Part shown: positions 1 through 9,864 of the stretch, piece after piece
Layout of the letters: each line of letters begins with the position of its first letter
Numbering within the stretch: the first letter of the stretch is position 1
Source of the DNA: Bacteroidetes bacterium UBA6161
GTDB taxonomy: Bacteria; Bacteroidota; Bacteroidia; NS11-12g; UBA955
DNA: 64,000 nucleotides
Assembly (NCBI GenBank): GCA_002422315.1
Contig: DIUJ01000068.1
Span: 160,630-224,629, forward strand
Reading direction: 5' to 3'
Program-made: the position numbers and the translations under genes
The notes under the pieces: generated by a model
Databases searched by the model: none
What the model saw: only the letters and a program-made list of their open reading frames with translations
Told to the model about the DNA's origin: nothing

Positions 1-2
1 TA

Positions 3-521
3 GAAGATGTTAAAAAATTAGGTTCTAAAGAATATGATATTGAAGTTCCAAATCCAGATGGAGATCCAGATGATCCATTTGATGTAATATCTAAAACAAT
101 TTATGAGCCTTTTGAACCTTACAAAATTAAAAAGTACAGATTATATGAGGATTGGTTCTTTGATCATAAGCATTCTGTTTTTAAGCCAAGAATTGTAGCT
201 ATAGCTCCAATCTATGTTTTAGAATTTGGTGGTCAAGAATTGGGTGAATATCCTATGTTTTGGATCAAGATGGATGATTTCAGACCTCTTCTTAAAAATC
301 TAGAATTGTTTAATCCTGGAAATGATGCAGCTCGTTTGTCATATGACCATTTTTTTCAATATAGAATGTTCGACAGCTACATTGTTAAAGAATCAAATAT
401 GTATGATGAAGACATCAACATAATGCCTCAATTTAAAGAAGACAATATGGCTTCTTTGTTAGAAGGTGAAAGGATAAAAAATGATTTATTCATTTGGGAA
501 CATGATCTTTGGGAGTATTAA
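3..521 (+). CDS. gldN: GldN/PorN-like type IX secretion protein, C-terminal part
   Basis: This reading frame is open from base 3, so the start codon lies left of the window and only about the last 172 residues are present. The sequence matches the conserved C-terminal half of GldN/PorN. It has the YRLYEDWFFDHKHSVF block followed by RIVAIAP, then a conserved YPMFWIKM segment and a D/E-rich tail. GldN works in the periplasm with GldK at the outer-membrane ring of the type IX secretion and gliding machinery. The T9SS cargo proteins further along the window fit an active system. A strong terminator follows 22 bases after the stop, which marks the end of the gld operon. The family assignment is by recall of conserved motifs. 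Confidence 0.85.
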   Translation, partial: EDVKKLGSKEYDIEVPNPDGDPDDPFDVISKTIYEPFEPYKIKKYRLYEDWFFDHKHSVFKPRIVAIAPIYVLEFGGQELGEYPMFWIKMDDFRPLLKNLELFNPGNDAARLSYDHFFQYRMFDSYIVKESNMYDEDINIMPQFKEDNMASLLEGERIKNDLFIWEHDLWEY

Positions 522-542
522 TATACTTTTGAACAAATAGTT

Positions 543-574
543 AAAAAAAGCCCCTTTATGGGGCTTTTTTTTTT
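543..574 (+). terminator. Rho-independent terminator after gldN
   Basis: An A-run and AGCCCC form the left arm, TTTAT the loop, and GGGGCT followed by about ten T the right arm. The GC core is short but fully paired, and the A/T flanks extend the stem. It sits 22 bases after the gldN stop and before the ftcD promoter. Confidence 0.9.
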
Positions 575-587
575 AGTTTACTTGTAG

Positions 588-595
588 TAGGTTTG
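588..595 (+). promoter_or_regulatory. Bacteroidota -7 box (TAGGTTTG) for ftcD
   Basis: TAGGTTTG matches the TAnnTTTG consensus. It ends 8 bases before the ftcD ATG, so the predicted transcript has almost no leader. No clear TTTG -33 element lies at the usual 19-21 base spacing because that region is the terminator T-run. Confidence 0.5.
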
Positions 596-603
596 AAGTT
601 CTT

Positions 604-2292
604 ATGAAAAAGATAATTGAATGTGTACCTAATTTTAGTGAAGGTAGAAATACTGACATTATTGAAGCAATTTGTGACCAAATTAAAGGTGTTAATAATG
701 TAAAATTACTTAATGTAGACCCAGGGAAAGCAACAAATAGAACAGTTGTAACTTTTGCAGGGGAACCAGAATATGTAATAGAAGCAGCTTTTTTAGCAAT
801 TAAAAAAGCATCTGAATTAATAGACATGAGTAATCATTCAGGAGAACATCCTAGGATGGGTGCTACGGATGTTTGTCCCTTAATTCCTGTAAGTGGTATT
901 ACAATGGAAGAAACAGTCCAGTATTCAATAAAATTAGCAAAACGGGTTGCTGAAGAATTAAGTATTCCTATTTATTTGTATGAGGAGTCTCAAGTAGATA
1001 AACAAAGAAGCAACTTGTCAATAATTCGTTCTGGTGAATATGAAGGTTTTTTTAAAAAAATAACTTTACCTGAATGGAAACCAGATTTTGGACCAATAAC
1101 TTTTCCAGCAAAAACTGGCGCTACGGTTATCGGTGCACGAGATTTTTTAATTGCCTATAATGTAAACTTAAATTCAAAATCTGTTCGAATAGCAAACCGT
1201 ATTGCTTTTGATGTAAGAGAAGCTGGTAGAGTAAAACGTTCTGGTAATCCTTTTTCTGGTCCAATAGAGTTGGACCCAAATGGTGAGCCTATAAGAATTC
1301 CAGGTACTTTAAAACATGTAAAAGCTATTGGTTGGTATATAGAAGAATACAATGTTGCTCAGATTTCTATGAATTTAACAAATTTTAGAGAAACACCTGT
1401 TCATATTGTTTTTGATGAAGTAAGTAAAAGTGCACAAGAGCGTGGGGTAAGAGTAACTGGAAGTGAATTAGTAGGTTTATTGCCCTTACAAGCAATACTG
1501 GCTGCTGGTTCTTATTTTCTAAAAAAGCAAGGAAGAAGTTTAGGCGTATCAGACAAAGAACTGATACATATTGCTGTAAAATCTTTGGGATTAGATGAAT
1601 TAGGTCCATTTATACCAGAGGAAAGAATTATTGAATACGTATTGCAATCAGGATCTGAAAAGAAACTAGTAAAAATGTCTTTAGAAGATTTAGCAGATGA
1701 AACAGCATCTGATAGTCCTGCTCCTGGTGGAGGTTCAATCTCTGCAGCCTGCGCTGCATTAGGTATTTCCTTAGGTGCAATGGTTGCAAACCTTTCTGCA
1801 GATAAAAGAGGCTGGGAAGACAAAACTGAGTTTTTCTCTAATTATGCTTGTCAAGCTCAAGTTATAAAAGATAAACTTTTATATTTGGTTGATGAAGATA
1901 CTCGAAGTTTTGATGCTATAATGAATGCTTTTGGTTTGCCAAAAGATACAGAAGAGGAGAAAAAAGCAAGAATAGAGGCTATAGAATCAGCGTCTATTTA
2001 TGCTACTCAAATTCCTTTACATACTCTTGAAATGGCAGCAAATGCAATTCCAATATTAATAGAAATGGTAGAAAGTGGAAATCCCAATTCCTTAAGTGAT
2101 GCTGGGGTTGGTTTAGCTTGTATTCAAACAGCGATGATAGGAGCAAGAATGAATGTCTTGATTAATGCAAAAACATTGAAAGACAAAGAATTGGCTTTAG
2201 ATTTTAAAACAAAAGCAAACAGTATTTTTGATAAAGCTAAACAAGAAATAGATTATATTTTAGATACAATAAACACCAAGTTAGAATTTTAA
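604..2292 (+). CDS. ftcD: Bifunctional glutamate formimidoyltransferase / formimidoyltetrahydrofolate cyclodeaminase
   Basis: The protein has 562 residues, the normal length for the fused enzyme. Residues 1-330 are the formiminotransferase half, which opens IIECVPNFSEGRN and contains HSGEHPRMGATDVCPL. Residues 350-562 are the helical cyclodeaminase half, with the SPAPGGGSISA motif. The enzyme moves the formimino group of N-formiminoglutamate from histidine breakdown to tetrahydrofolate and deaminates it to 5,10-methenyl-THF in the cytoplasm. No other hut genes are present in the window. The ATG at 604 follows a -7 box by 8 bases. The next gene starts 2 bases after the stop, so the two are probably co-transcribed. 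Confidence 0.95.
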   Translation: MKKIIECVPNFSEGRNTDIIEAICDQIKGVNNVKLLNVDPGKATNRTVVTFAGEPEYVIEAAFLAIKKASELIDMSNHSGEHPRMGATDVCPLIPVSGITMEETVQYSIKLAKRVAEELSIPIYLYEESQVDKQRSNLSIIRSGEYEGFFKKITLPEWKPDFGPITFPAKTGATVIGARDFLIAYNVNLNSKSVRIANRIAFDVREAGRVKRSGNPFSGPIELDPNGEPIRIPGTLKHVKAIGWYIEEYNVAQISMNLTNFRETPVHIVFDEVSKSAQERGVRVTGSELVGLLPLQAILAAGSYFLKKQGRSLGVSDKELIHIAVKSLGLDELGPFIPEERIIEYVLQSGSEKKLVKMSLEDLADETASDSPAPGGGSISAACAALGISLGAMVANLSADKRGWEDKTEFFSNYACQAQVIKDKLLYLVDEDTRSFDAIMNAFGLPKDTEEEKKARIEAIESASIYATQIPLHTLEMAANAIPILIEMVESGNPNSLSDAGVGLACIQTAMIGARMNVLINAKTLKDKELALDFKTKANSIFDKAKQEIDYILDTINTKLEF

Positions 2293-2294
2293 TT

Positions 2295-4985
2295 TTGAAA
2301 GATAAAATAAAAATAGGAGTTTTCTTCGGCGGAAGATCTAGAGAACGAGAAGTATCTTTTGCTGGAGGTCGGACAGTTTACGACAATTTAGATAAATCAA
2401 TTTTTGAGCCGGTTCCTATCTTTGTAGATAGCTTTGGTCAATTTATTATTTTAGATTGGCAATATATTTATAAGGGAACCATAAGAGATTTTTATCCACC
2501 TACTCTCTTTTTAGAAGGTTTTTCAAATGACTATCAGGTATATGCAGAAAGTTTAGAACTATCATTTAACGATAAAAAGAAATTAGCAAATTCGGTTGGT
2601 AATATCATTTACCCACATGAATTTTCAACTTTTTTCGACTTCGCTTTTTTAGCATTGCATGGTAGTTATGGAGAAGATGGTTTTATTCAAGGATTATTGG
2701 AATGGTATGATATACCATATAGTGGAAGTGGATTATTAGGCTCCTCTATAGGTATAAACAAGAAAATTCAAAAACAATTGTTTCCTGCCAATAATAGTAT
2801 GTTTTCTATGGCCCCTAGTGAAAGTATAAATAGGGGAACTTGGTTCGATTTGTCATTTGATAAGCAGAGTTTTTATACAGTATTACAGAATAAACTAGGG
2901 TTGCCATTTGTAATAAAATCCGCTAACCAAGGCTCAAGTATTGGTGTTAGTATTCTAAAAAACAATTCATTTGAAGAATTTGAAAAATATGTAAACCAAT
3001 CTTTTTTTATTCTAGAATTGGAAAAAAAGCAATGGGAGAATATTGAAAACAAAAAACAATTTATTAGAGAAATTTGTGAAACAAAATCTTCTCTTGGTCT
3101 ACCACTTATCATACAAGATAAATTATATTATAGGCCGGAAGAGGTTTTAGAATACCTTTTAGAATATTTTACTTATAATGAAAAGATTACAATTTCTGCT
3201 TTAGAAAAAGAAACAGATATTCTATTTGAACCCTTTGTTGACGGTAGAGAATTTAGTTGCATTGTCTTAAAAACGGAGAAGGGCGAACCACTAGCATTGC
3301 CTCCTACAGAGATTATTAAGACAACACAGTTTTATGACTACACTTCAAAGTATTTACCTGGGTTGTCTCGGAAAGTAACCCCAATGCAGGTGGAAAGTAA
3401 CATACTAGATAAGATCAGACGAAGTTGTGAAACATTGGTTCATCATTTTGATTTTAAAGTCTATGCAAGGATTGATGGCTTTGTAACTAAAAGTGGGGAA
3501 ATACTTCTAAACGATCCTAATACTACTTCAGGCATGATGCCTTCTTCTTTCTTTTTTCATCAAGCTGCTGAAATTGGTCTAAATCCTTCTGAATTTTTAA
3601 CACTTATAATTCAAAATTCTATTCACGAAAGAATAAATAATAGAGGGGTTTCCTTTGAAATGGAGCAACTATTTAAAAAGTTGAAAGAAAGGAGAAGTGA
3701 TTCGAAAGAAGTACAGCTGAGCAAAGAAAAAATTGCTGTAATCCTTGGTGGAAATTCTTTTGAGAGACATATTTCTGTAGAAAGTGGTAGAAATGTATTT
3801 GAAAAACTTGTCTCTTCTGGTAAGTATGAAGTAGATGCTTTATTTTTAGATTATACAAATGAAAAAATAAGGCTTTTTAAATTGCCGGTTTCTATACTTT
3901 TAAAAGACAACGCAGACGATATTCGTGAAAAGGTATTTTGCCCAGAAATACAAACTGATTTGGTAAAAATAAGAAAGGAATTTAAGCAATTAACCGAGGA
4001 ATTTGTAAAGAGAACTGTTAATTTTGAGGTTCAAGAAATCCCCTTAAATTCTTTAGCAGATTTTTATGATGGTGCATTTATTGCCCTTCATGGAAGGCCA
4101 GGAGAAGATGGGACAATACAAAAAGAATTAGACAAACTAGGTTTGTTTTATAATGGTTCAGACTCCTATAGTTCTTCCATTACTATAGATAAATTTGAAA
4201 CTATTCAAAGGCTGAATAAGGCTGGTTTTAAGGTAACTAAACAACTATTAATTGACAAAAATGATTGGTTGGAAAATAAAAATTCAATAACCGAAGAAAT
4301 TGAAAAACAATTAGATTACCCTTTGATAGCGAAACCCCACGATGATGGATGTAGTTCGGCAGTTGTTAAAATTAAAAATCTAAAAGATTTAGAAGTATAT
4401 GCAAGCATAATGTTCAGAGAAGAGGAGGAGGGAATAGGCAAACTCAAAGAACAAATTGGACTAAAGAGTCAAGATGAGTTTCCTAAAAAGAATTGTTTGC
4501 TTTTAGAAAAGTTAATAAGCAAAGAAAATGCAATTCATTTTTTAGAGATTACTGGAGGAATGCTTACTAAATACAATGAATCAGGGGAGGTTGTTTATGA
4601 GGTTTTTGAACCAAGTGAAGCGCTTGCAGAAGGAGAGATTTTATCGTTAGAAGAAAAGTTTTTAGCAGGTCAGGGTCAAAATATTACGCCAGCAAGATAT
4701 TCCAATGACCCATTAAAGCAATCACAAATATCGGAGAAAGTAAAGCAACACCTTTTAGCTGTAGCTAAAGAATTAAAAGTTGAAGGATATTGTAGAATAG
4801 ATGCTTTTGTTCGTATTTTTGAAAACTTGGAAGTAGAAGTTATTGTAATAGAAGTTAATTCACTACCAGGAATGACCCCAGCTACTTGTATTTACCATCA
4901 AGCAGCTATACAAGATTTAAAACCTTTTAACTTTATAGATTCGATATTGAGTTTTGGAAAACAAAGATTGGAAAACAAAAAATGA
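2295..4985 (+). CDS. Tandem D-alanine--D-alanine ligase-like protein with two ATP-grasp modules
   Basis: This 896-residue protein holds two complete Ddl-type modules, at about residues 1-455 and 475-896, joined by a charged linker. A normal Ddl has about 300-370 residues. Both modules open with GGxSxEReVS or GGNSFERHIS and contain ALHGxxGEDGxxQ. Both also have an ATP-grasp lysine loop, QGSSIGVS in the first and DDGCSSAVV in the second. The metal-binding end is canonical in the second half (EVNSLPGMTP) but altered in the first (NDPNTTSGMMP, with Asp in place of the usual Glu). It probably makes D-Ala-D-Ala for peptidoglycan, as the PASTA neighbour suggests, but one half may have another substrate or a structural role. 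The start is TTG at 2295, and the stop overlaps the next ATG by 4 bases. Confidence 0.85.
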   Translation: MKDKIKIGVFFGGRSREREVSFAGGRTVYDNLDKSIFEPVPIFVDSFGQFIILDWQYIYKGTIRDFYPPTLFLEGFSNDYQVYAESLELSFNDKKKLANSVGNIIYPHEFSTFFDFAFLALHGSYGEDGFIQGLLEWYDIPYSGSGLLGSSIGINKKIQKQLFPANNSMFSMAPSESINRGTWFDLSFDKQSFYTVLQNKLGLPFVIKSANQGSSIGVSILKNNSFEEFEKYVNQSFFILELEKKQWENIENKKQFIREICETKSSLGLPLIIQDKLYYRPEEVLEYLLEYFTYNEKITISALEKETDILFEPFVDGREFSCIVLKTEKGEPLALPPTEIIKTTQFYDYTSKYLPGLSRKVTPMQVESNILDKIRRSCETLVHHFDFKVYARIDGFVTKSGEILLNDPNTTSGMMPSSFFFHQAAEIGLNPSEFLTLIIQNSIHERINNRGVSFEMEQLFKKLKERRSDSKEVQLSKEKIAVILGGNSFERHISVESGRNVFEKLVSSGKYEVDALFLDYTNEKIRLFKLPVSILLKDNADDIREKVFCPEIQTDLVKIRKEFKQLTEEFVKRTVNFEVQEIPLNSLADFYDGAFIALHGRPGEDGTIQKELDKLGLFYNGSDSYSSSITIDKFETIQRLNKAGFKVTKQLLIDKNDWLENKNSITEEIEKQLDYPLIAKPHDDGCSSAVVKIKNLKDLEVYASIMFREEEEGIGKLKEQIGLKSQDEFPKKNCLLLEKLISKENAIHFLEITGGMLTKYNESGEVVYEVFEPSEALAEGEILSLEEKFLAGQGQNITPARYSNDPLKQSQISEKVKQHLLAVAKELKVEGYCRIDAFVRIFENLEVEVIVIEVNSLPGMTPATCIYHQAAIQDLKPFNFIDSILSFGKQRLENKK

Positions 4986-5575
4986 ATACAAAAGACACTA
5001 AAAAAATTATTTTGCATTTTGCTTTAGTACTTATTTCTATTATTGTAGGTATATGGCTACTAAACAAATGGATGCATACCTATACAAGACATGGGGAAGA
5101 AGTAATGGTTCCTAAAATTAGAGAAATGAGATTGGACAAGGCTGTAGCAATTTTAGAAGAACAAGGATTTCGATATTTAGTTATTGACTCTGTATACAAG
5201 GATCATCTCAAGAAAATGGATATAGCCGAGCAAGATCCAGCGCCAGGCAGTTTAGTTAAAAAAGGAAGAACAATATATCTTATTATTAACTCATTAGGAA
5301 AACCCAAAGTACCTATGCCCAAATTGGTAAATGTTTCAGTAAGTCTTGCTAAAGTACTAATTAAAAACTCAGGGTTGAAATTAGGTCAGATTGAAACAAA
5401 GAAAACATTGATGGGAGACGGTTTGGTGCTTCAGCAATTTATTAAAGGAGATACAATACCTGTTGGTAAAATGGTTGAAAAAGGTTCTACTGTTAACTTA
5501 TTGGTGAGTATTAAGCCAACAGAATCGGATAGTATAGGAGCTGATGGAAGTGTTTTTAATTTTGATGAACTTTAA
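4982..5575 (+). CDS. PASTA-domain membrane protein
   Basis: This 197-residue protein has one N-terminal transmembrane helix at about residues 10-27. Two PASTA repeats follow, near residues 41-103 (VPKIREMRLDKAVAILEEQGF, ending PAPGSLVKKGRTIYLIIN) and 107-178. PASTA domains bind peptidoglycan stem peptides or related ligands, and this protein would display them in the periplasm. It has no kinase or transpeptidase domain. Its ATG overlaps the ddl stop as ATGA, so translation is coupled. A PASTA gene beside ddl is the usual arrangement in Bacteroidota, where its exact role is not settled. Confidence 0.85.
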   Translation: MNTKDTKKIILHFALVLISIIVGIWLLNKWMHTYTRHGEEVMVPKIREMRLDKAVAILEEQGFRYLVIDSVYKDHLKKMDIAEQDPAPGSLVKKGRTIYLIINSLGKPKVPMPKLVNVSVSLAKVLIKNSGLKLGQIETKKTLMGDGLVLQQFIKGDTIPVGKMVEKGSTVNLLVSIKPTESDSIGADGSVFNFDEL

Positions 5576-5624
5576 CAGTTGACTGTATACAAGATAAAGG
5601 TATTTTTTTCGTTTATTAAAACTT

Positions 5625-7571
5625 ATGAGACATATAAAACCAATCGTTCTTTTTCTTTTCATTTCGTTTAACACTATATTCCTATTTAGTCAAAATAAAG
5701 GTGTAATAGTAGAAGGTCTTAAACAAAATAAAAATATAAGAGCAGAACTATTAAAATCGAATTCAATATTAAGGCGAAATATAATGGATACTTTGTCATT
5801 ACCCTTTTTTGATGACTTTACAACCTCTTATCCTTATCCAGATAGCAGATTTTGGCTAGATAGCAATGTGTATGTAAATAAAACCATGGCTGTATCTCCT
5901 CCTAGTTATGGGGTGGCAACTTTTGATCAACTAAATAAACTTGGCAACCCTTATGAGGGTATCAATAGGAATATATTCAGGGCATTTGATACACTAAGCT
6001 CCAAACCAATAAACCTTTTAAATTACAAAGTTGGGTTTAATACCATTTCTTATTCCATTTCAGATTCTATTTATTTGAGTTTTTTTTATCAAGGGCAAGG
6101 ACTTGGAGATAGGCCGGAGTCTAAAGACTCTCTTGTAGTTCAGTTTAAAAAAAATGATGGTTCTTGGACCAATGTTTGGTCCTCAAGAACCTTACATTTA
6201 CAAAAAGATTTCAAATCTGTTTTAATACCAATTTTAAGTACAGAATACCTACATAATTCTTTTCAATTCAGATTTCTTCATTACACTTCCGCTGTAGGCT
6301 TTTTAAACCATGTAAATATTGATTATGTAATACTAAATAAAGATAGAAATGCAGGGGATTCCATACTATTTGATGTTGCGATAAATAAAGTACCTACAGG
6401 TTTTTTGAAGTTTTATAGTTCAATGCCATACGAACATTATAAGCTGGATGCTTCCAATCAATCTGCTACAGACCACGGTCTTGGAACTAGAAACAATTCT
6501 ACGCAAACTGTTCAAACCCAATTTCAATTTCTAGCAACTGAAAATATAGACACACTAGCATTTTACCCTTTTTCCTCAAGTAGCAGAAATATTTTTTCGC
6601 AAATGGATACGATTGAAAAATTTGCACCATTTTCTATGACAGGTTTGAGCGCAGAACCCTATAGAATATTTTCTACTTACAGAATTAATCCACTTTCTAA
6701 TGATTTTACTCCAACAAATCTAAACTCATTAGGTAACAACAATCAAATTCAAAAAGAACAAATTTTTGACAATTATTATGCATACGATGACGGATCTGCA
6801 GAAGGAGGCATAGGACTAGACTATGGAGACTTGCCTCCTGGTAAAAGTTTCTTTGCACTTAAATTTAATCTAACCAAGGCAGATACTTTTAGAGGTTTAT
6901 CTATTTTTTTTAATCAATCTTCTGAAAATGTAGCATCACGTCAATTTGGGTTATGTATTTGGCAAACTATAAGTGAACCTCCTTTAACTAACACAAGCAA
7001 TGATTTTTTAATTTATGAAACAGAACAGCTTGCCCCAGTATATACAGATTCCATAAATGGTTTTCATACATTCCTAATAGATACTACTATTGTTTTACCT
7101 CCTGGAAATTTCTATGTTGGGTGGAATCAGGTTGGGATATTCAATTTAAATGTTGGCTACGATATGAATTATGCTTACTTAAATCAAAATACAAAGAATC
7201 CAAATATTTTCTTCAATTTGAATGGATTTTGGGAGTCTGTGGACAACACAATTACAGGAACCCCAATGATTAGGCCAATATTTGGAAAACAAACAAATAA
7301 CTGGGGCATGAGTTCTCCAAACACTTACAACAAAAAAGATAATCTAATACAAGTTTTCCCAAATCCTTGTTTTGATATTTTAAACTTGACTCAAAACAAT
7401 GAATTTTACAAAGCAAATTACAGCATTCAAAGTATGGATGGGAAAATTATACAAAAAGGCATCGTAGAAGATACTTTTACAATAGAAATTCCGAATATAC
7501 TATCGGGGATGTATGTGTTGACAATTAAGAACCAAAACCATATATTTTATTCAAAATTTATTAAGCAATGA
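5625..7571 (+). CDS. Secreted T9SS type A sorting-domain protein
   Basis: The protein has 648 residues. A signal peptide (IVLFLFISFNTIFLFSQ) directs it to the Sec system. The last 70-75 residues form a type A T9SS tail, starting VFPNPCFDILNL, with SMDGKIIQKG and LSGMYVLTIKN. The T9SS should therefore carry it across the outer membrane and anchor or release it at the cell surface. The middle is rich in Asn, Ser and aromatic residues, consistent with beta-sandwich structure, but I recognise no enzymatic domain. It begins 49 bases after the PASTA gene and overlaps the rhodanese gene by 4 bases, so it is part of the same operon. Confidence 0.8.
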   Translation: MRHIKPIVLFLFISFNTIFLFSQNKGVIVEGLKQNKNIRAELLKSNSILRRNIMDTLSLPFFDDFTTSYPYPDSRFWLDSNVYVNKTMAVSPPSYGVATFDQLNKLGNPYEGINRNIFRAFDTLSSKPINLLNYKVGFNTISYSISDSIYLSFFYQGQGLGDRPESKDSLVVQFKKNDGSWTNVWSSRTLHLQKDFKSVLIPILSTEYLHNSFQFRFLHYTSAVGFLNHVNIDYVILNKDRNAGDSILFDVAINKVPTGFLKFYSSMPYEHYKLDASNQSATDHGLGTRNNSTQTVQTQFQFLATENIDTLAFYPFSSSSRNIFSQMDTIEKFAPFSMTGLSAEPYRIFSTYRINPLSNDFTPTNLNSLGNNNQIQKEQIFDNYYAYDDGSAEGGIGLDYGDLPPGKSFFALKFNLTKADTFRGLSIFFNQSSENVASRQFGLCIWQTISEPPLTNTSNDFLIYETEQLAPVYTDSINGFHTFLIDTTIVLPPGNFYVGWNQVGIFNLNVGYDMNYAYLNQNTKNPNIFFNLNGFWESVDNTITGTPMIRPIFGKQTNNWGMSSPNTYNKKDNLIQVFPNPCFDILNLTQNNEFYKANYSIQSMDGKIIQKGIVEDTFTIEIPNILSGMYVLTIKNQNHIFYSKFIKQ

Positions 7572-7858
7572 ACAATGATATAACCGCAAAAGAACTTAAG
7601 GAAAAGTTAAATAGAGGAGATGAATTTTTATTTATTGATGTTCGAGAACCATGGGAATACGAAGAGTTTAATATAGGAGCCAGATTAGTACCATTGGGGG
7701 AATTGCCTGGAGTCATAGACGACTGGGATGATTGGCAAGAAAAAGAGGTGGTTGTTCATTGTAAGTCTGGAGCAAGAAGCGCAGCAGCAAAAGCATTTAT
7801 GCAAAAAAATGGTTTTTTAAATGTTAGGAATCTGATGGGCGGTATATTGGATTGGTAA
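7568..7858 (+). CDS. Rhodanese-like domain protein
   Basis: This is a single 96-residue rhodanese domain. It has the N-terminal FIDVREPWEYEEFNI block and the active loop VVHCKSGARSA, whose Cys would carry a persulfide. The C-terminal LMGGILDW is typical. It is a small cytoplasmic sulfurtransferase of the GlpE/PspE kind without a signal peptide. The ATG overlaps the preceding stop by 4 bases and the cytochrome gene follows within 20 bases. The sulfur acceptor cannot be told from the sequence. Confidence 0.9.
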   Translation: MNNDITAKELKEKLNRGDEFLFIDVREPWEYEEFNIGARLVPLGELPGVIDDWDDWQEKEVVVHCKSGARSAAAKAFMQKNGFLNVRNLMGGILDW

Positions 7859-7877
7859 TTAAATCCATATATTAGTG

Positions 7878-9800
7878 ATGATAAGAACGGTATATTTATC
7901 TTTCGCATTGGTTTTATTGGTTATTTCTTTTTCTTATTCTAGTTGCGAAATACAAGTTAAAGAAAAAAAATCGGATGCTAACTCATTGGCATATTTGAAT
8001 CATCACGATAGTGTTAAGTATGTAGGTAAAGAAACTTGTGTACCTTGCCATTCGGATAAATACAATACATTTATTGAAACAGGAATGGGAAGAAGTTTTG
8101 GTCTTGCTAATATTGTAAATTCAGCAGCAAAAAAACATTTTCCAGGATATATTTATGATACGATCCGTGACCTAAATTATCAAATCTATTTTCAAGATTC
8201 CTCGCTATATGTAAAAGAATTTAGGATTTTTGCTTTGGATACAGTTTTTCAAAGAACAGAAAAAATAGACTATATTGTAGGGTCTGGCCATCATACTAAT
8301 TCTCATTTAATGGTAAGGAGTGGATACCTATACCAAATGCCTGCCACATTTTACACTCAAAAAAAAGTTTGGGATTTGCCACCAGGTTTCAAAGAAAACA
8401 ATACCAGATTTGCAAGAAATATTGAGGCCGAATGTATGACATGTCATAATGCATTGCCCAAAATGGACCCCAATGCATTTGGTAAATTTGACAAAATTGA
8501 ACATGGTTTAGATTGTGAAAGATGTCATGGCCCAGGGGAGCTACATGTTCAAAAAATGCTAAAGGGTGATTTTGTAGATTATTCAAAACAAAAGATAGAT
8601 TCAACAATTGTAAATCCATCAAAATTAACTTGGATAAGACAAGTAGATGTCTGTCAAAGGTGTCATTTGCAAGGAAATGCAGTATTGAAACCTAATAAAA
8701 CATTTTTCGATTTTAGACCAGGTATGATTTTAAGCGATATTTTTGAAGTATTTATGCCTGAATATAAAAGTGAATCTTTGTTTAAAATGGCAGCCCATGC
8801 AGAACGTTTCCAGGAAAGTAAATGTTTTATTGAAACAAATAAAAAGTCAAGTTCTAAAAGCAACGATTTTACGTGTATAAGTTGTCACAACCCTCACGTA
8901 AGTGTAAGAAATACAAATACAGAGGTGTTTAATCAAACCTGTATTTCTTGTCATTCAGAGGCCAAACAGTCGAAATGTTCAGAGAATAAGCAAACATTAG
9001 TGAAGAATGAAAATAACTGTGTTTCTTGCCATATGCCGCAAACGGGTTCTTCTGATATACCACATGTTAGTGTTCATGATCATAAGATTCAAAAAAGAAA
9101 ACTCAATACAGAAATAATCCCATCAAATCCAATAGGATTAAAATCAATAAATAGTATAACAACAGATATTTTAACTTTATTTATAGCATATATAAGTTAC
9201 TACGAAAAGTTTGAATCGAATGAAGTATATCTTCTAAAAGCAAAAGAGTTATATCCAAAGATTGGTAACACAATGAATGAATTAAGCGCAAAGATTTATT
9301 TTCTGTATACTACCAATCAAACAAGCCAAATACCAAATCTAATTAGAACAAAGGAAAATTTGGATTTTGATGCATGGACATGCTATCGAATAGGAAGGGC
9401 ATTTTATTTAGGCAATAATTTGAATAACGCAGAAAGTTGGTTTTCGAAAGCAGCAGAAAAAAAAGGCAAGTATACTCCCTTCTTAATTTCATTAGCAGAT
9501 ACATATATCCAACTGAAATTATTGAAGAAAGCAGAAATATATATAGTACAAGCACAACAATTAGAACCATTAAACGAAATGGTTTTGGCAAAATATTTAG
9601 AACTATACATTGCTCAAAACAATCTTCGTAATGTTGTAAAAATGGCAGAATATATCTTGCAATATCACCCCGATAATATTCTTGCTATCAGTATTTTAGT
9701 AGAAAGGAATAAAAGAATTGGAAACAACGACACAAAAAGCAAGTACTTAGAGACTAGGTTAGAAAAACTAAGGGCTTTAAAACCATTAAACAATATATAA
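7878..9800 (+). CDS. Seven-haem c-type cytochrome with C-terminal TPR region
   Basis: The protein has about 640 residues. An N-terminal hydrophobic segment ends at a possible lipobox (SYSSC), so it is exported and may be a lipoprotein. Seven CxxCH haem sites are visible: CVPCH near residue 54, CMTCH 185, CERCH 213, CQRCH 259, CISCH 333, CISCH 355 and CVSCH 381. The region from about 430 onward is helical and TPR-like, with GRAFYLGNNLNNAESWFSKA. This resembles the multihaem cytochrome-TPR proteins found in Bacteroidota and Acidobacteriota, with a presumed role in periplasmic electron transfer. The substrate is unknown. A GTG at 7875 is an alternative start; I prefer the ATG at 7878. Confidence 0.85.
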   Translation: MIRTVYLSFALVLLVISFSYSSCEIQVKEKKSDANSLAYLNHHDSVKYVGKETCVPCHSDKYNTFIETGMGRSFGLANIVNSAAKKHFPGYIYDTIRDLNYQIYFQDSSLYVKEFRIFALDTVFQRTEKIDYIVGSGHHTNSHLMVRSGYLYQMPATFYTQKKVWDLPPGFKENNTRFARNIEAECMTCHNALPKMDPNAFGKFDKIEHGLDCERCHGPGELHVQKMLKGDFVDYSKQKIDSTIVNPSKLTWIRQVDVCQRCHLQGNAVLKPNKTFFDFRPGMILSDIFEVFMPEYKSESLFKMAAHAERFQESKCFIETNKKSSSKSNDFTCISCHNPHVSVRNTNTEVFNQTCISCHSEAKQSKCSENKQTLVKNENNCVSCHMPQTGSSDIPHVSVHDHKIQKRKLNTEIIPSNPIGLKSINSITTDILTLFIAYISYYEKFESNEVYLLKAKELYPKIGNTMNELSAKIYFLYTTNQTSQIPNLIRTKENLDFDAWTCYRIGRAFYLGNNLNNAESWFSKAAEKKGKYTPFLISLADTYIQLKLLKKAEIYIVQAQQLEPLNEMVLAKYLELYIAQNNLRNVVKMAEYILQYHPDNILAISILVERNKRIGNNDTKSKYLETRLEKLRALKPLNNI

Positions 9801-9864
9801 TCAATAGATTAGATTCTAACAAGATATAAAACATAATTAATGTAAGTAATCTGTTAATGTATAG

